From the NCBI GenBank assembly GCA_017882905.1, contig JADGOO010000051.1:1-58139 (forward strand): DNA of 58,139 nt, given 5' to 3'. Positions 9,036 through 19,000 of the stretch are shown piece by piece (positions within the stretch are counted from its first letter, which is position 1; each line of letters begins with the position of its first letter). The translations under genes were made by a program, and so were the position numbers. Source of the DNA: Acidimicrobiia bacterium (GTDB lineage: Bacteria > Actinomycetota > Acidimicrobiia > IMCC26256 > PALSA-610). The notes under the pieces were generated by a model. That model was not told the origin of the DNA. It did no database searches and saw nothing but the letters and a program-made list of their open reading frames with translations.

Positions 9036-9068
9036 CTGACGCTCATGTCAGCCTGACACACACGTCAG
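9036..9068. promoter_or_regulatory. 33-bp double-dyad operator-like palindrome
   Basis: CTGAC, five bases, TGTCAG, C, CTGACA, five bases, GTCAG. The whole block is symmetric about 9052. It lies just upstream of the P450 -10 box (9027-9032), where the -35 region would be, and about 70 nt upstream of the fumarase start. This is the expected shape of a site bound by a dimeric or tetrameric repressor such as a TetR-type protein; no regulator gene is adjacent. Confidence 0.55.
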
Positions 9069-9135
9069 TTCGACGGATTTGAGAGTCTGATCGGCTCGTT
9101 GCCGCTTGCGTCCAGCGTCGACGCGACAATTGGGG

Positions 9136-10785
<1,650 letters not shown>

Positions 10786-10818
10786 CGCGCACGTGGCGGG
10801 CGCCGCTCCCGCGGTCGG

Positions 10819-11640
10819 TCACGGGTTCGCGGGGACGAGCGCGCCATCGATCCAACGGCCCGCGCCGGGCGCGGGCCACAACGGACCGGCGAGCCACGCA
10901 CCCGACGAGCGGAACCCATCGAGCAGCTGCTCGGTGCCGGGCGCGTCGACGTTCTGCTGCGGGCACTCCCCTGTGCCGAGATGCAGCGGCGTGACCGCGA
11001 GATGCCCGACGAAGATCGCACGCTGGCCGCGCGATTCGATGCGGACGATCGAGTGACCGGCGCAGTGGCCGCCCGAGTGCTCGATGACGACGCCGTCGGC
11101 GATCGCCGTGGCCGCATCGCCGACGGCATGGACCACGCCGTGGTCGCGCAGCTGAGCGAACGCGTCGGCGTTGGCCGGAGTCAACGTGCCCGCATCGAGC
11201 GCGGCGAGGTCGCGTCCGGGTGCGAACATCGCCGCGGCCGGGAAGAACGGCGACCACGACCCGTCGTCGTCGCGCCACGCGAACATGCCGATGGTCTCGA
11301 CGTGCGTGGCGACCACATGGGTGATCGTGGATCGTTCGAATCCCGCGGCGGCCATAGCCGCCGCGAACGCGCGCTGGTGTGCTGCCGCGTCGGAGGGCGT
11401 GCGCAGGATCTCGTCGGCCGCTTGTGCGGGGTCGATCACGATCCGCGCCGCTCCGCTCTCGACGATCCACGCGGCCGCACCGGCGAGGGGCTGCCCACCC
11501 GTGGCCCACACCGGTTCCGCCCACGCGAGCGCAGCGATCTGCGCCGCGTCGAGGCCAACGCGCGCCGGGTCGATCGGCACGTCGGCGTAGCCGACGCGTG
11601 TGAGCGTGATGTCGCCGACCACGATCTTGTTCGTCGTCAC
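10819..11640 (-). CDS. MBL-fold protein with degenerate metal site
   Basis: The fold is metallo-beta-lactamase-like but catalysis is doubtful. From GTG 11640 the protein has 273 residues. Where active members have HxHxDH, this one reads THVVATHVETIG, retaining only His113. The later GHxxGH segment is kept (GGHCAGH, His192 and His196), but the metal-bridging Asp that follows is replaced (VGHLAVTPLH instead of GD..H). It may be a non-hydrolytic relative or bind a different ligand. The GTG start is chosen because a weak -10 box CACCAT lies 6 nt upstream; a longer frame reaches 11673. It is divergent from the flavoprotein at 11742. Confidence 0.7.
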   Translation of the reverse strand: MTTNKIVVGDITLTRVGYADVPIDPARVGLDAAQIAALAWAEPVWATGGQPLAGAAAWIVESGAARIVIDPAQAADEILRTPSDAAAHQRAFAAAMAAAGFERSTITHVVATHVETIGMFAWRDDDGSWSPFFPAAAMFAPGRDLAALDAGTLTPANADAFAQLRDHGVVHAVGDAATAIADGVVIEHSGGHCAGHSIVRIESRGQRAIFVGHLAVTPLHLGTGECPQQNVDAPGTEQLLDGFRSSGAWLAGPLWPAPGAGRWIDGALVPANP

Positions 11641-11741
11641 CGCGCGATGGTGCCACACGCGCTGCCGGCGCACTCCGGAGATTCGCAGGTGCAGTGATCC
11701 GACACGCCTCGCCTGGCGAAGTAGGTCGGAGGGAGGCGGCG

Positions 11742-12956
11742 ATGGAAACGAGAGATGTCGTCATCGTGGGCGGGGGCATCGGCGGCAGCGCGCTCGGCGC
11801 GGCGCTGGCCGGCGACGGCCACGATGTCATCGTGGTCGAGCAGAGCGAGGTCTACGAAGACCGCGTACGCGGCGAGAGCATGGTGCCGTGGGGTGTAGCC
11901 GAAGCACGTGAGCTCGGGCTCGAACCGGTGCTGCTCGACGCGGGCGGCCGCATGACGGCCAGTTGGGTGAGCTACCACCTGCCCGATCAACGCGACGAGA
12001 TCCCGGCGTCGATGATCGTGCCGGAGGTCGCCGGCTCGATGAACCTGCGCCATCCCGATGCCTGTGCGGCGCTCGAAGCCGCGGCTCGGGCCGCGGGCGC
12101 GACCGTGACGCGTGGCACGCGCGACCTCGACCTCACGCTCGGAGCACGGCCGGTGGTGCGCTGGCGCGACGCCAGCGGCGCGCACGAGGTGCAGTGCCGG
12201 ATCGTGGTGGGCGCCGACGGTCGCGGCTCGCGGGTGCGCAAGGCGCTCGGTCGCGAGCTCGAACGCGCGCCCGTGCTCAACCACATCGCGGGCCTGCTCG
12301 TCGACGGCCTCGTCGACGTGGAAGACGACCACGACATCCTCGCCGGTGAAGGCGACCTGTTCATGGCCGCGTTCCACCAGGGCGGTGGGCGGGCACGCAT
12401 CTACTTGTGCCCGAGCGTGCCGCAAGCGGAACGTTTCGTGGGTGCCGGCAACGTGGAGCGGTTCCTCGCCGAGTGTGCCTTCGAGTGTCTCCCGTTCGGG
12501 AAGCGCTTGGCCGCCGGCGTACCCGTCGGTCCGTTGGCCACGTACCCGGGCGACGACACGTGGATCGACCTGCCGTACGGCGAGGGCGCGGTGCTGATCG
12601 CCGACGCGGGTGGCTACAGCAACCCGATCATCGGACAGGGCCTGTCGATCGCGATGCGCGACGTCCGCAGCGTGCGCGACGTGCTTCGCGGCGACGACTG
12701 GAGCGCGAGCGCGTTCGAGGGATACGGCGAGGAACGCCGTGAGCGCCTTCGCCGCTTGCGGTTCATCGCCAACACGGTCGCGGTGACCGAAGTCGAAGCC
12801 GCCGACAACCGCGACGCTCGGCGGGCGAAGTGGGCCGAGCTGATGGCCACCGACCCGCGGGCGTTCCTCTTGCTCGTGGGCGCGTTCGGCGGCCCCGAGA
12901 CGGTGCCCGACGATGCGTTCGCCGACGAGCTCTTCGCGATCGTGCGCGCCGCGTAG
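11742..12956 (+). CDS. FAD-dependent monooxygenase (PHBH-like fold)
   Basis: Flavin-dependent hydroxylase or oxidoreductase of the p-hydroxybenzoate hydroxylase group; the substrate is unknown. Its 404 residues begin with the FAD dinucleotide motif DVVIVGGGIGGSALGAALA. GADGRGSRVRKALG (DG motif) is in the middle, and VLIADAGGYSNPIIGQGLSIA (GD-type motif) contacts the FAD ribityl chain. ATG 11742 is preceded by a strong Shine-Dalgarno run, GGAGGGAGG, 5 nt upstream, unlike most genes here. It converges on the molybdenum hydroxylase gene with 6 nt between stops. Confidence 0.87.
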   Translation: METRDVVIVGGGIGGSALGAALAGDGHDVIVVEQSEVYEDRVRGESMVPWGVAEARELGLEPVLLDAGGRMTASWVSYHLPDQRDEIPASMIVPEVAGSMNLRHPDACAALEAAARAAGATVTRGTRDLDLTLGARPVVRWRDASGAHEVQCRIVVGADGRGSRVRKALGRELERAPVLNHIAGLLVDGLVDVEDDHDILAGEGDLFMAAFHQGGGRARIYLCPSVPQAERFVGAGNVERFLAECAFECLPFGKRLAAGVPVGPLATYPGDDTWIDLPYGEGAVLIADAGGYSNPIIGQGLSIAMRDVRSVRDVLRGDDWSASAFEGYGEERRERLRRLRFIANTVAVTEVEAADNRDARRAKWAELMATDPRAFLLLVGAFGGPETVPDDAFADELFAIVRAA

Positions 12957-12962
12957 CGGTCG

Positions 12963-15230
12963 TCAGCGGCGCGCGGCCTGCACGGCTTGCCACACGCGCT
13001 CGGGTGTGCACGGCATGTCGATGTGCCGGACGCCGAGGTGGGCCAGCGCGTCGATCACCGCGTTCTGTACGGCGGGCGTGGCGCCGATCGTGCCCGCCTC
13101 GCCGATCCCCTTGGCCCCGAGCGGGTTCAGTGGTGTGGGCGTCTCCATGGCGATGCGCTCGAAGCTCGGGAGCTCCGACGCGGCGGGCACGCAGTAGTCG
13201 GCGAGGTTCGTGGTGAGCGGGTTGCCGTCGACGTCGTACACGAAGTGCTCGAACAGCGCCTGACTGATGCCGGCCGCCACGCCGCCGTGCACCTGTCCAT
13301 CGAAGAGCACGGGGTTGATGATCGTGCCGGCATCGTCGCAGGCGATGTGGCGCAGCACGCGCACCGAGCCGGTCTCCGTGTCGACCTCGACCACGGCCAC
13401 GTGCGTGCCAAACGGGAACGTTCCTGCGCTGCGCTCCGTATCGCGCTCGGCGCGCAGACCGCCGTGCGCGGCCGCGAGATCGGTCCAGGTGCGCGCGATC
13501 GCTGGGGTGCCCTGCACGTGGAACGCGCCCGCGGCGGTATCGAGCACCACGTCGTCGGGATTCGCTTCGAGCATGTCGGCCGCCAGGTCGAGCGCGGCGC
13601 GCACGAAGTCTTCCGACGCCCGGTACACGGCCGTGCCACCGGCCTGCAGGCTCCGCGAGCCGCCGGTACCGCCGCCGCGGGGTACGTCGTCGGTGTCGCC
13701 GTGGCGCACCTCGATGCGGCTGAACGGGATGCCCGTGATCTCGCTCGCGATCATCGCGAACGCGGTGTGGTGACCCTGGCCGTGCGGGCTCGTGCCGGTG
13801 CGCACGATCGCGCCGCCGTCGTCGGTGAGCTCGATCGAGCCGAACTCGCCCGAGCCGTCGCCGTTCGTGATCTCCACGTAGCTCGACACGCCGATGCCGA
13901 GCAGGCGACCGTCGTCACCGGCCGCGCGCCGGCGCGCTTGCTCGTCGCGCAGCTGCACGTAGCCGGCCCCCGACAGGGCAAGCTCGAGCGCGCCGATGTA
14001 GTTGCCGCTGTCGTAGGTGGCCTTCGTCTTGGTGGTGTACGGGAAGGCGTCGGGCGAGATGAAGCTCTTGCGCCGCACCTCCGCCGGATCCACGCCCGCC
14101 TCCACGGCAAAGCGCTCCACCATCCGCTCGATCGCGGCGGTCGCTTCGGGGCGCCCCGCACCGCGGTACGCGTCGACCGGTGTGGTGTTCGTGACGACCA
14201 CCTCGATCTGCGCGTCGACCCGCTCGAGCTCGTACACGCCGCTCGCCATGAGCCGGGTGAGGTACGGCAAGAACACGCCACCACTCGGATACGCGCCGGC
14301 GTCTTGCACGATGCGGATGCGGTACGCGATCAGGCGGCCGTCGCGGGTGCCGCCGAGCTCGACATCGTGCACCTGCGCGCGACCGTGGTACAGCCCGAGC
14401 TGGCACTGCGTGCGGCTCTCGGCCCACCGAACCGGGCGGCCCACCCGGCGCGCGAGCTCACCGAGCAGCACCTCTTCCGGGTACGTGCCCATCTTGCCGC
14501 CGAAGCCGCCGCCCACGTCGGGGGCGACCACGCGCACCTGCTCGGGTTCGAGCCCGAACGCCTTGGCGAGACCGTCGCGCGTGCCGTGGGCGCCTTGCGT
14601 GCACGACCATGCGTGCAGTCGCCCGGCGTCGTCCCACCACATCGCGCCGGCGCGGGCTTCCATCGGCGTGACAGCCATGCGCTGGTTCACGAGTCGCTCG
14701 CGCACCACCACATCGCAACCGGCGAAGAAGTCGTCGTCGTCGCTGGTGCGAAAACCCGCGAACAGGGCGAGGTTCGACTCGGTCTCGGGGAACAGTCGCG
14801 GCGCCGACTCGGTGAGCGCCACGAGGGCATCGGCCACTGCGGGCAGCGGGTCGTAGTCGACGACCACGGCCTCGGCGGCGTCGATCGCCTGGCTCTGGGT
14901 CTCGGCGACCACCGCGGCGACGAGCTCACCCACGAAGCGCACCGTGTCGGTGGCGAGCAGCGGACGGCCCATCGACTCGGGTACGCGCGGGTTGCTCGTG
15001 GTCTGCGGCGCGAGATCGATGTCGGCGGCTGTGATCACGGCGAGCACGCCGGGCATCGCCCGCGCCGCCGACGTGTCGATGCCGGTGATGCGGGCGTGCG
15101 CGACGGGGCTCATCACGTACTCGGCGTGCACCGCACCGTCGAGCGGCAGGTTGTCGATGTAACGGTCGCCACCGGTGAGGAAGCGCGGATCCTCTGCCGC
15201 GCGCAGCACGCGCGTTCCCAAGATGCTCAT
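12963..15230 (-). CDS. molybdenum hydroxylase large subunit (form II CoxL / xanthine dehydrogenase family)
   Basis: Mo-cofactor-binding catalytic subunit that hydroxylates an unknown substrate. The 755 residues match the large subunit (ab-type, Ald_Xan_dh_C domains). The active-site loop is AYRGAGR (354-360), the form II signature, not AYRCSFR of true CO dehydrogenase. VAPDVGGGFGGKMG (about 235-248) and GAKGIGEAGTIGATP with the catalytic Glu (about 711) are present. The FAD-binding (CoxM) and 2Fe-2S (CoxS) partners are absent on both sides, so the gene is an orphan. ATG 15230 lies 8 nt after -10 box TAACAT (15239-15244). Confidence 0.92.
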   Translation of the reverse strand: MSILGTRVLRAAEDPRFLTGGDRYIDNLPLDGAVHAEYVMSPVAHARITGIDTSAARAMPGVLAVITAADIDLAPQTTSNPRVPESMGRPLLATDTVRFVGELVAAVVAETQSQAIDAAEAVVVDYDPLPAVADALVALTESAPRLFPETESNLALFAGFRTSDDDDFFAGCDVVVRERLVNQRMAVTPMEARAGAMWWDDAGRLHAWSCTQGAHGTRDGLAKAFGLEPEQVRVVAPDVGGGFGGKMGTYPEEVLLGELARRVGRPVRWAESRTQCQLGLYHGRAQVHDVELGGTRDGRLIAYRIRIVQDAGAYPSGGVFLPYLTRLMASGVYELERVDAQIEVVVTNTTPVDAYRGAGRPEATAAIERMVERFAVEAGVDPAEVRRKSFISPDAFPYTTKTKATYDSGNYIGALELALSGAGYVQLRDEQARRRAAGDDGRLLGIGVSSYVEITNGDGSGEFGSIELTDDGGAIVRTGTSPHGQGHHTAFAMIASEITGIPFSRIEVRHGDTDDVPRGGGTGGSRSLQAGGTAVYRASEDFVRAALDLAADMLEANPDDVVLDTAAGAFHVQGTPAIARTWTDLAAAHGGLRAERDTERSAGTFPFGTHVAVVEVDTETGSVRVLRHIACDDAGTIINPVLFDGQVHGGVAAGISQALFEHFVYDVDGNPLTTNLADYCVPAASELPSFERIAMETPTPLNPLGAKGIGEAGTIGATPAVQNAVIDALAHLGVRHIDMPCTPERVWQAVQAARR

Positions 15231-15325
15231 CGGGCGGCATGTTACGGATGACGCCGCCCCGGCCGACCCGTCTTCGCCGCGGTCACCTGGCTCCCGGGCG
15301 CCGCGAGCCCCTACGGTGCCCCTCC

Positions 15326-16375
15326 GTGACGTACCGAGTGATCCAGTGGGCGACCGGCTTCGTCGGTCAGGAAGCCATCAAGGGCATCGTGCAGCACCCC
15401 GAGCTCGAGCTCGTGGGCTGCTGGGTGCACAGCGACGCGAAGGTCGGCCGCGACGCCGGTGAGCTCGCCGGCATCGAGCCGCTCGGCGTGCTCGCCACGA
15501 ACAGCCTCGACGAGATCTGCGCGCTCGACGCCGACTGCGTGATCTACTCGCCGATGCTCGCGACCGACGGTGAGGTGATGCGCCTCCTCGAGTCGGGCAA
15601 GAACGTGGTCACACCCGTCGGCTGGATCTACCCCGACCGTGCCAACAAGCGCACGCTCGAGATCGAAGCGGCCGCGATCAAGGGCAACGCCACGCTGCAC
15701 GGCACCGGCATCCACCCGGGCGGCATCACCGAACGGTTCCCGCTCACGCTCTCCGCGCTGTGCCGCAACATCCGCCACGTGCGCATGGAGGAGTTCTCCG
15801 ACATCCGCAACTACGCGGCCGAGCTCATCGTGCGCGAGGTGATGCTGTTCGGCAAGCCGCCCGAGGTGGCTGCCGCGAGCCCGATGCTGCAGGTGCTGTC
15901 GAACGGCTTCCTGCAGTCGCTGCACATGGTGGCCGACGCGCTCGGGTTCGTGCTCGACGAGCACACAGTGACCCGCCACGAGATGGCCGTGGCCACCCGC
16001 CCGATCGAGTCGCCGGTGGGTGTGATCGAGGCCGGCACGGTCGCCGCGCAGCGCTTCACGTGGCAGGGCAGCGTGAACGGCGAACCGGTGATCACCGTGC
16101 GGGTGAACTGGCTGATGGACGACGGCCACCTCGACCCGCCCTGGACGTTCGGCGAAGGCGGCCAGCGCTTCGAAGTGGCATTCGACGCCGAGCCGCCCCT
16201 CGCCGTCACGTTCCACGGCCTGCACCCGCCGGTGCTCGGCGTCGACACCGAAGTCGGCCTCACCGCGCCGGCGATGCACTGCGTGAACGCTGTGCCCTTC
16301 GTGTGCGAAGCGGCACCCGGCATCGCCACGTACCTCGACCTCCCGATGATCACAGGACGCGCCCCGAAGGCCTGA
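15326..16375 (+). CDS. dihydrodipicolinate reductase-like NAD(P)-dependent oxidoreductase, paralog 2
   Basis: 349-residue paralog of the product of 6723-7784, with the same start (YRVIQWATGFVG) and the same HPELELVG.WVHS, GRDAGELAGIEPLG and C-terminal DLPMITG segments. It is predicted to be an NAD(P)-dependent oxidoreductase of unknown substrate. The start is GTG 15326, 8 nt after -10 box TACGGT (15312-15317), a leaderless arrangement. The frame is open further upstream, but that part is intergenic in character. Two 46-bp palindromic repeats follow the stop. Confidence 0.82.
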   Translation: MTYRVIQWATGFVGQEAIKGIVQHPELELVGCWVHSDAKVGRDAGELAGIEPLGVLATNSLDEICALDADCVIYSPMLATDGEVMRLLESGKNVVTPVGWIYPDRANKRTLEIEAAAIKGNATLHGTGIHPGGITERFPLTLSALCRNIRHVRMEEFSDIRNYAAELIVREVMLFGKPPEVAAASPMLQVLSNGFLQSLHMVADALGFVLDEHTVTRHEMAVATRPIESPVGVIEAGTVAAQRFTWQGSVNGEPVITVRVNWLMDDGHLDPPWTFGEGGQRFEVAFDAEPPLAVTFHGLHPPVLGVDTEVGLTAPAMHCVNAVPFVCEAAPGIATYLDLPMITGRAPKA

Positions 16376-16396
16376 CACCCGCACCTCTCCAGACCT

Positions 16397-16442
16397 CGTG
16401 GTCCCACGAATTCGCGCCACGCCCGCAACAACAGGGACCACG
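16397..16442. repeat. 46-bp palindromic element, copy 1
   Basis: Nine-base arms CGTGGTCCC and GGGACCACG enclose a 28-nt centre. Copy 2 (16460-16505) and copy 3 (17906-17951) have the same arms and exactly the same 46-nt length; the centres are only partly conserved between copies. Confidence 0.75.
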
Positions 16443-16459
16443 AACCCGGTCGTGGCGGC

Positions 16460-16505
16460 CGTGGTCCCACTGAGTCGTGCCAGAGCCGCACAATCAGGGA
16501 CCACG
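16460..16505. repeat. 46-bp palindromic element, copy 2
   Basis: Same arms and length as copy 1, 17 nt downstream of it and in the same orientation; about 37 of 46 positions agree. Its end overlaps a second small hairpin, CCACGC-TCGG-GCGTGG (16501-16516). It lies just ahead of the membrane beta-propeller gene. Confidence 0.75.
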
Positions 16506-16529
16506 CTCGGGCGTGGGACACTGGGGCGC

Positions 16530-17885
16530 GTGGGGAACGGGCTCGACGACACGCCGGGCGGACCGATCGAGGTCGTCGAGCTCACCGACGACGGGCGTCC
16601 CGGGCCCCGGCCGCGCAACGCCTCGAGGCGGACGCGGCCGTCGAAGCGTGGCCTCGTGATCGCCGCGGCCGTCGTGGTCGTCGTGGCCGCGGTGAGCGTC
16701 TGGCAGACGCGCGCACGGCACTCGCTGACGATGCGCGAACAATGGCGGAACGACTTGCATCTCGGGGCCACGGAAGAGGCGTTCGTGCTCGGTCAGCACG
16801 ACGGCATGCTGTTCGTGCAACTGTCGTTCCGGTCTGACACCAACACGGCGATCGTCGCGCTCGATGCGACGAGAGGCGCGGTGCGCTGGAGCGCTGCCGA
16901 TTCACAGGAACAGCAGCCGATCTTCGCCGGCGGTTTGGTCGCGTTCGCCACCGCGAGCAACGGCCCGACCGTCGTCGCCGACGCTCGCACCGGCCATGTC
17001 GTCGCGACCCTCGCCGTGGTGTCGAGCGCCGGCGGGCCATGCGCGATCTCGAGTGGCGTCGTCGCCTACGTGGCACTGCGCAGCATCGGCGACATGGGCA
17101 ACATCGCCGGGTTCGACATGCGCACCGGTCGGCAGCGATGGCTGCGCCACGATGCTCGGCTCAACGACGTGTGCCCGCCGAGCGACGGGACGAGCTTCCT
17201 CATGGGCGACGGCACGCTCGACATCGCCACCGGGCGCGCCCATCCGTACCCGACCGTGCACGGCGCGCTGCCGATCGTGGCGACCCCCACCACCGCCGTC
17301 GAGTGTGCCATCGTGAAGCAGCCCGCCTCGGTCGAGGGGATCGACCTGCGCCGGTCGCGCCGCCGCTGGCGCCTGCCGGGCTGGCGATGCGCGAACGCCC
17401 CCGACGACGCACCGGCCGGCGGCCACACAGTCGTGGTGACCCGCGGCGATGACCTGCGCGTGGTCGACATCGACTCCGGCGCGACCTTGAGCTCCACCAC
17501 CCAGACGAAGCTCGGCTGGCATCCGTCGTGCTTCACGTGCGACGGCGCAGCCGCGGGCACCGCGTACCTGCACGGCGACGCGCTGATCACACAAGCCGAC
17601 GATCCGTGCAGCACTCCCGTGAACGTGTTGCGCGGCGGTCGTATCGTCGCCGTGCCGTTCGCCTCGGAGATCGACGCGTTCGACACGGGCATGGTCGTGC
17701 TGCGCGCGGATCCGGGCCGGGGCTGTGCCCCGTCGTCGCTCGATCTGCTCGACACTCAGGGGCGATTGCAGATGCACCTGCCCCTCGCCAACGGCATCGG
17801 GCAGCTGTCCCGCGGCTCGCTCGAAGGCCACACGCTCTACGTCGTCAACACCGAAGGTGTGCTGATCGCCTTGCGAATCAGCTAG
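16530..17885 (+). CDS. single-pass membrane protein with PQQ-type beta-propeller repeats
   Basis: 451 residues. A short charged cytoplasmic N-terminus is followed by one transmembrane helix at about 38-57 (GLVIAAAVVVVVAAVSVW). The extracytoplasmic domain consists of repeated blades of the type IVALDATRGAVRWSA, VVADARTGHVVATL and IAGFDMRTGRQRWL, typical of PQQ-like quinoprotein-fold propellers. No PQQ-binding or enzymatic residues are evident, so a binding or sensing role is likelier than a dehydrogenase. The GTG at 16530 is chosen because upstream in-frame sequence is the 46-bp repeat DNA. The gene is bracketed by repeat copies on both sides. Confidence 0.72.
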   Translation: MGNGLDDTPGGPIEVVELTDDGRPGPRPRNASRRTRPSKRGLVIAAAVVVVVAAVSVWQTRARHSLTMREQWRNDLHLGATEEAFVLGQHDGMLFVQLSFRSDTNTAIVALDATRGAVRWSAADSQEQQPIFAGGLVAFATASNGPTVVADARTGHVVATLAVVSSAGGPCAISSGVVAYVALRSIGDMGNIAGFDMRTGRQRWLRHDARLNDVCPPSDGTSFLMGDGTLDIATGRAHPYPTVHGALPIVATPTTAVECAIVKQPASVEGIDLRRSRRRWRLPGWRCANAPDDAPAGGHTVVVTRGDDLRVVDIDSGATLSSTTQTKLGWHPSCFTCDGAAAGTAYLHGDALITQADDPCSTPVNVLRGGRIVAVPFASEIDAFDTGMVVLRADPGRGCAPSSLDLLDTQGRLQMHLPLANGIGQLSRGSLEGHTLYVVNTEGVLIALRIS

Positions 17886-17905
17886 CGCGCGAGCCGCGCG
17901 TCTCC

Positions 17906-17951
17906 CGTGGTCCCTCGAATCCACGCCCGAGCGTCACTTCGTGGGACCACG
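17906..17951. repeat. 46-bp palindromic element, copy 3
   Basis: Same nine-base arms and 46-nt length as copies 1 and 2. It fills the junction between two convergent genes, and its right arm encodes the final residues (R-G-P-T-K then stop) of the hydroxyacid dehydrogenase on the minus strand. It could act as a bidirectional terminator. Confidence 0.72.
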
Positions 17952-18932
17952 ACGGTTCGGGGTGGCGAGCACCGCTGGGTTGACCACGTTGGTCGGCGTG
18001 CCCGCGGCGTAGGCGTTGATCTGATCGAACACGTCGGCGAACTGGAGATCCCATTCGTCGACGGTCACGTAGCCGATGTGTGGCGTGGCGACCACGTTGG
18101 GGAAAGCCAGGAGCGGGTCGTGGGGATCGCGCAGTGGCTCGTGCTCGTACACGTCGACGGCGGCGCGACCGGGCCGACCCTCTCGCAGCGCGGCGACGAG
18201 CGCGCCCGGCTCGATCAACCCGGCGCGGCTCGTGTTCACGATGAGCGCCGTGGGCTTCATCCGCGCCAGATCGTGCGCGGTCACGACGCCGCGTGTGGCG
18301 TCGACGAGCCGCATGTGCAGCGAGATCACGTCGCACGTCTCGAAGAACGCGTCCTTGCTCGCCGCCACGATCGCGCCGTCGGCCACGGCACGGGCGCGCG
18401 ACGCCTCGCTCGCCCACACCTGCACGGGCATGCCGAACGCGGCGCCGTAGCCGGCCACGACTCGGCCGATGCGCCCGTAGCCGTAGACGCCGAGGGTCTT
18501 GTCGCGCAGCGTGGTGCCCACACCCATCTGCCACCGCCCGGCGCGCAGCGACTCCACCTGCTGCGGGATCTGGCGCATCGCGGCCAGCACGAGCGCCCAG
18601 GTGAGCTCGGCGGTGGCGTACGACGGCGAGCCCGCGTGCAGGTCCGACGACACCACGATGCCGAGCCGCGTGCACGCGTCGATGTCGATGTGCGGGTACA
18701 CGCTGCGCTGGCTGATGAGCCGAAGGTTGGGGAGGAGCTCCAGCAGCGGGGCCCGGATCTCGGCGCGCTCGCGGATGAGCACGAGTGCCTCGCAGTCGTG
18801 GAGGCGCGCGGCGAGGGCGTCGGTGTCCTGCACGTGGTCGTTCCACACGGTCACGTCGTGGCGTGCGAGCTTCGTGAAGCACGGCAGCGTCCGCAGCGTG
18901 TCGAAGTAGTCGTCGAGGATGGTGACCTTCAT
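17934..18932 (-). CDS. D-2-hydroxyacid dehydrogenase family protein
   Basis: NAD(P)-dependent dehydrogenase of the D-3-phosphoglycerate/formate dehydrogenase-like family; the substrate is unknown. Its 332 residues include the nucleotide-binding segment [20 protein letters not shown] near the middle. The catalytic Arg is in [10 protein letters not shown], and the Glu and His are in DVYEHEPL and TPHIGYVT. The start at ATG 18932 is supported by a weak -10 box TACGAC 6 nt upstream; an in-frame GTG lies 18 nt further out. The last codons are supplied by the 46-bp repeat element, which suggests an insertion reshaped the C-terminus. Confidence 0.87.
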   Translation of the reverse strand: MKVTILDDYFDTLRTLPCFTKLARHDVTVWNDHVQDTDALAARLHDCEALVLIRERAEIRAPLLELLPNLRLISQRSVYPHIDIDACTRLGIVVSSDLHAGSPSYATAELTWALVLAAMRQIPQQVESLRAGRWQMGVGTTLRDKTLGVYGYGRIGRVVAGYGAAFGMPVQVWASEASRARAVADGAIVAASKDAFFETCDVISLHMRLVDATRGVVTAHDLARMKPTALIVNTSRAGLIEPGALVAALREGRPGRAAVDVYEHEPLRDPHDPLLAFPNVVATPHIGYVTVDEWDLQFADVFDQINAYAAGTPTNVVNPAVLATPNRRGPTK

Positions 18933-19000
18933 GCGCAGGTCGTACCACACTTGTATGGCTTTTGTCTACGGCCTTCCAGCCAAGTGGCTCGGCGGTGCGC

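Noticed and set aside
10796-10812. GCGGG/CCCGC hairpin after the fumarase gene
   Set aside because: Only five pairs and no tail; not distinguishable from chance in GC-rich DNA.
11330-11345. GTTCGAATCC, resembling a tRNA T-loop
   Set aside because: It lies inside the MBL-fold coding sequence, and no acceptor, D or anticodon stems can be drawn around it.
12963-15230. True aerobic CO dehydrogenase
   Set aside because: The active-site loop is AYRGAGR, not AYRCSFR, and CoxM and CoxS are missing.
12987-15251. 754-codon plus-strand frame
   Set aside because: Antisense shadow of the molybdenum hydroxylase gene; no motif, biased composition.
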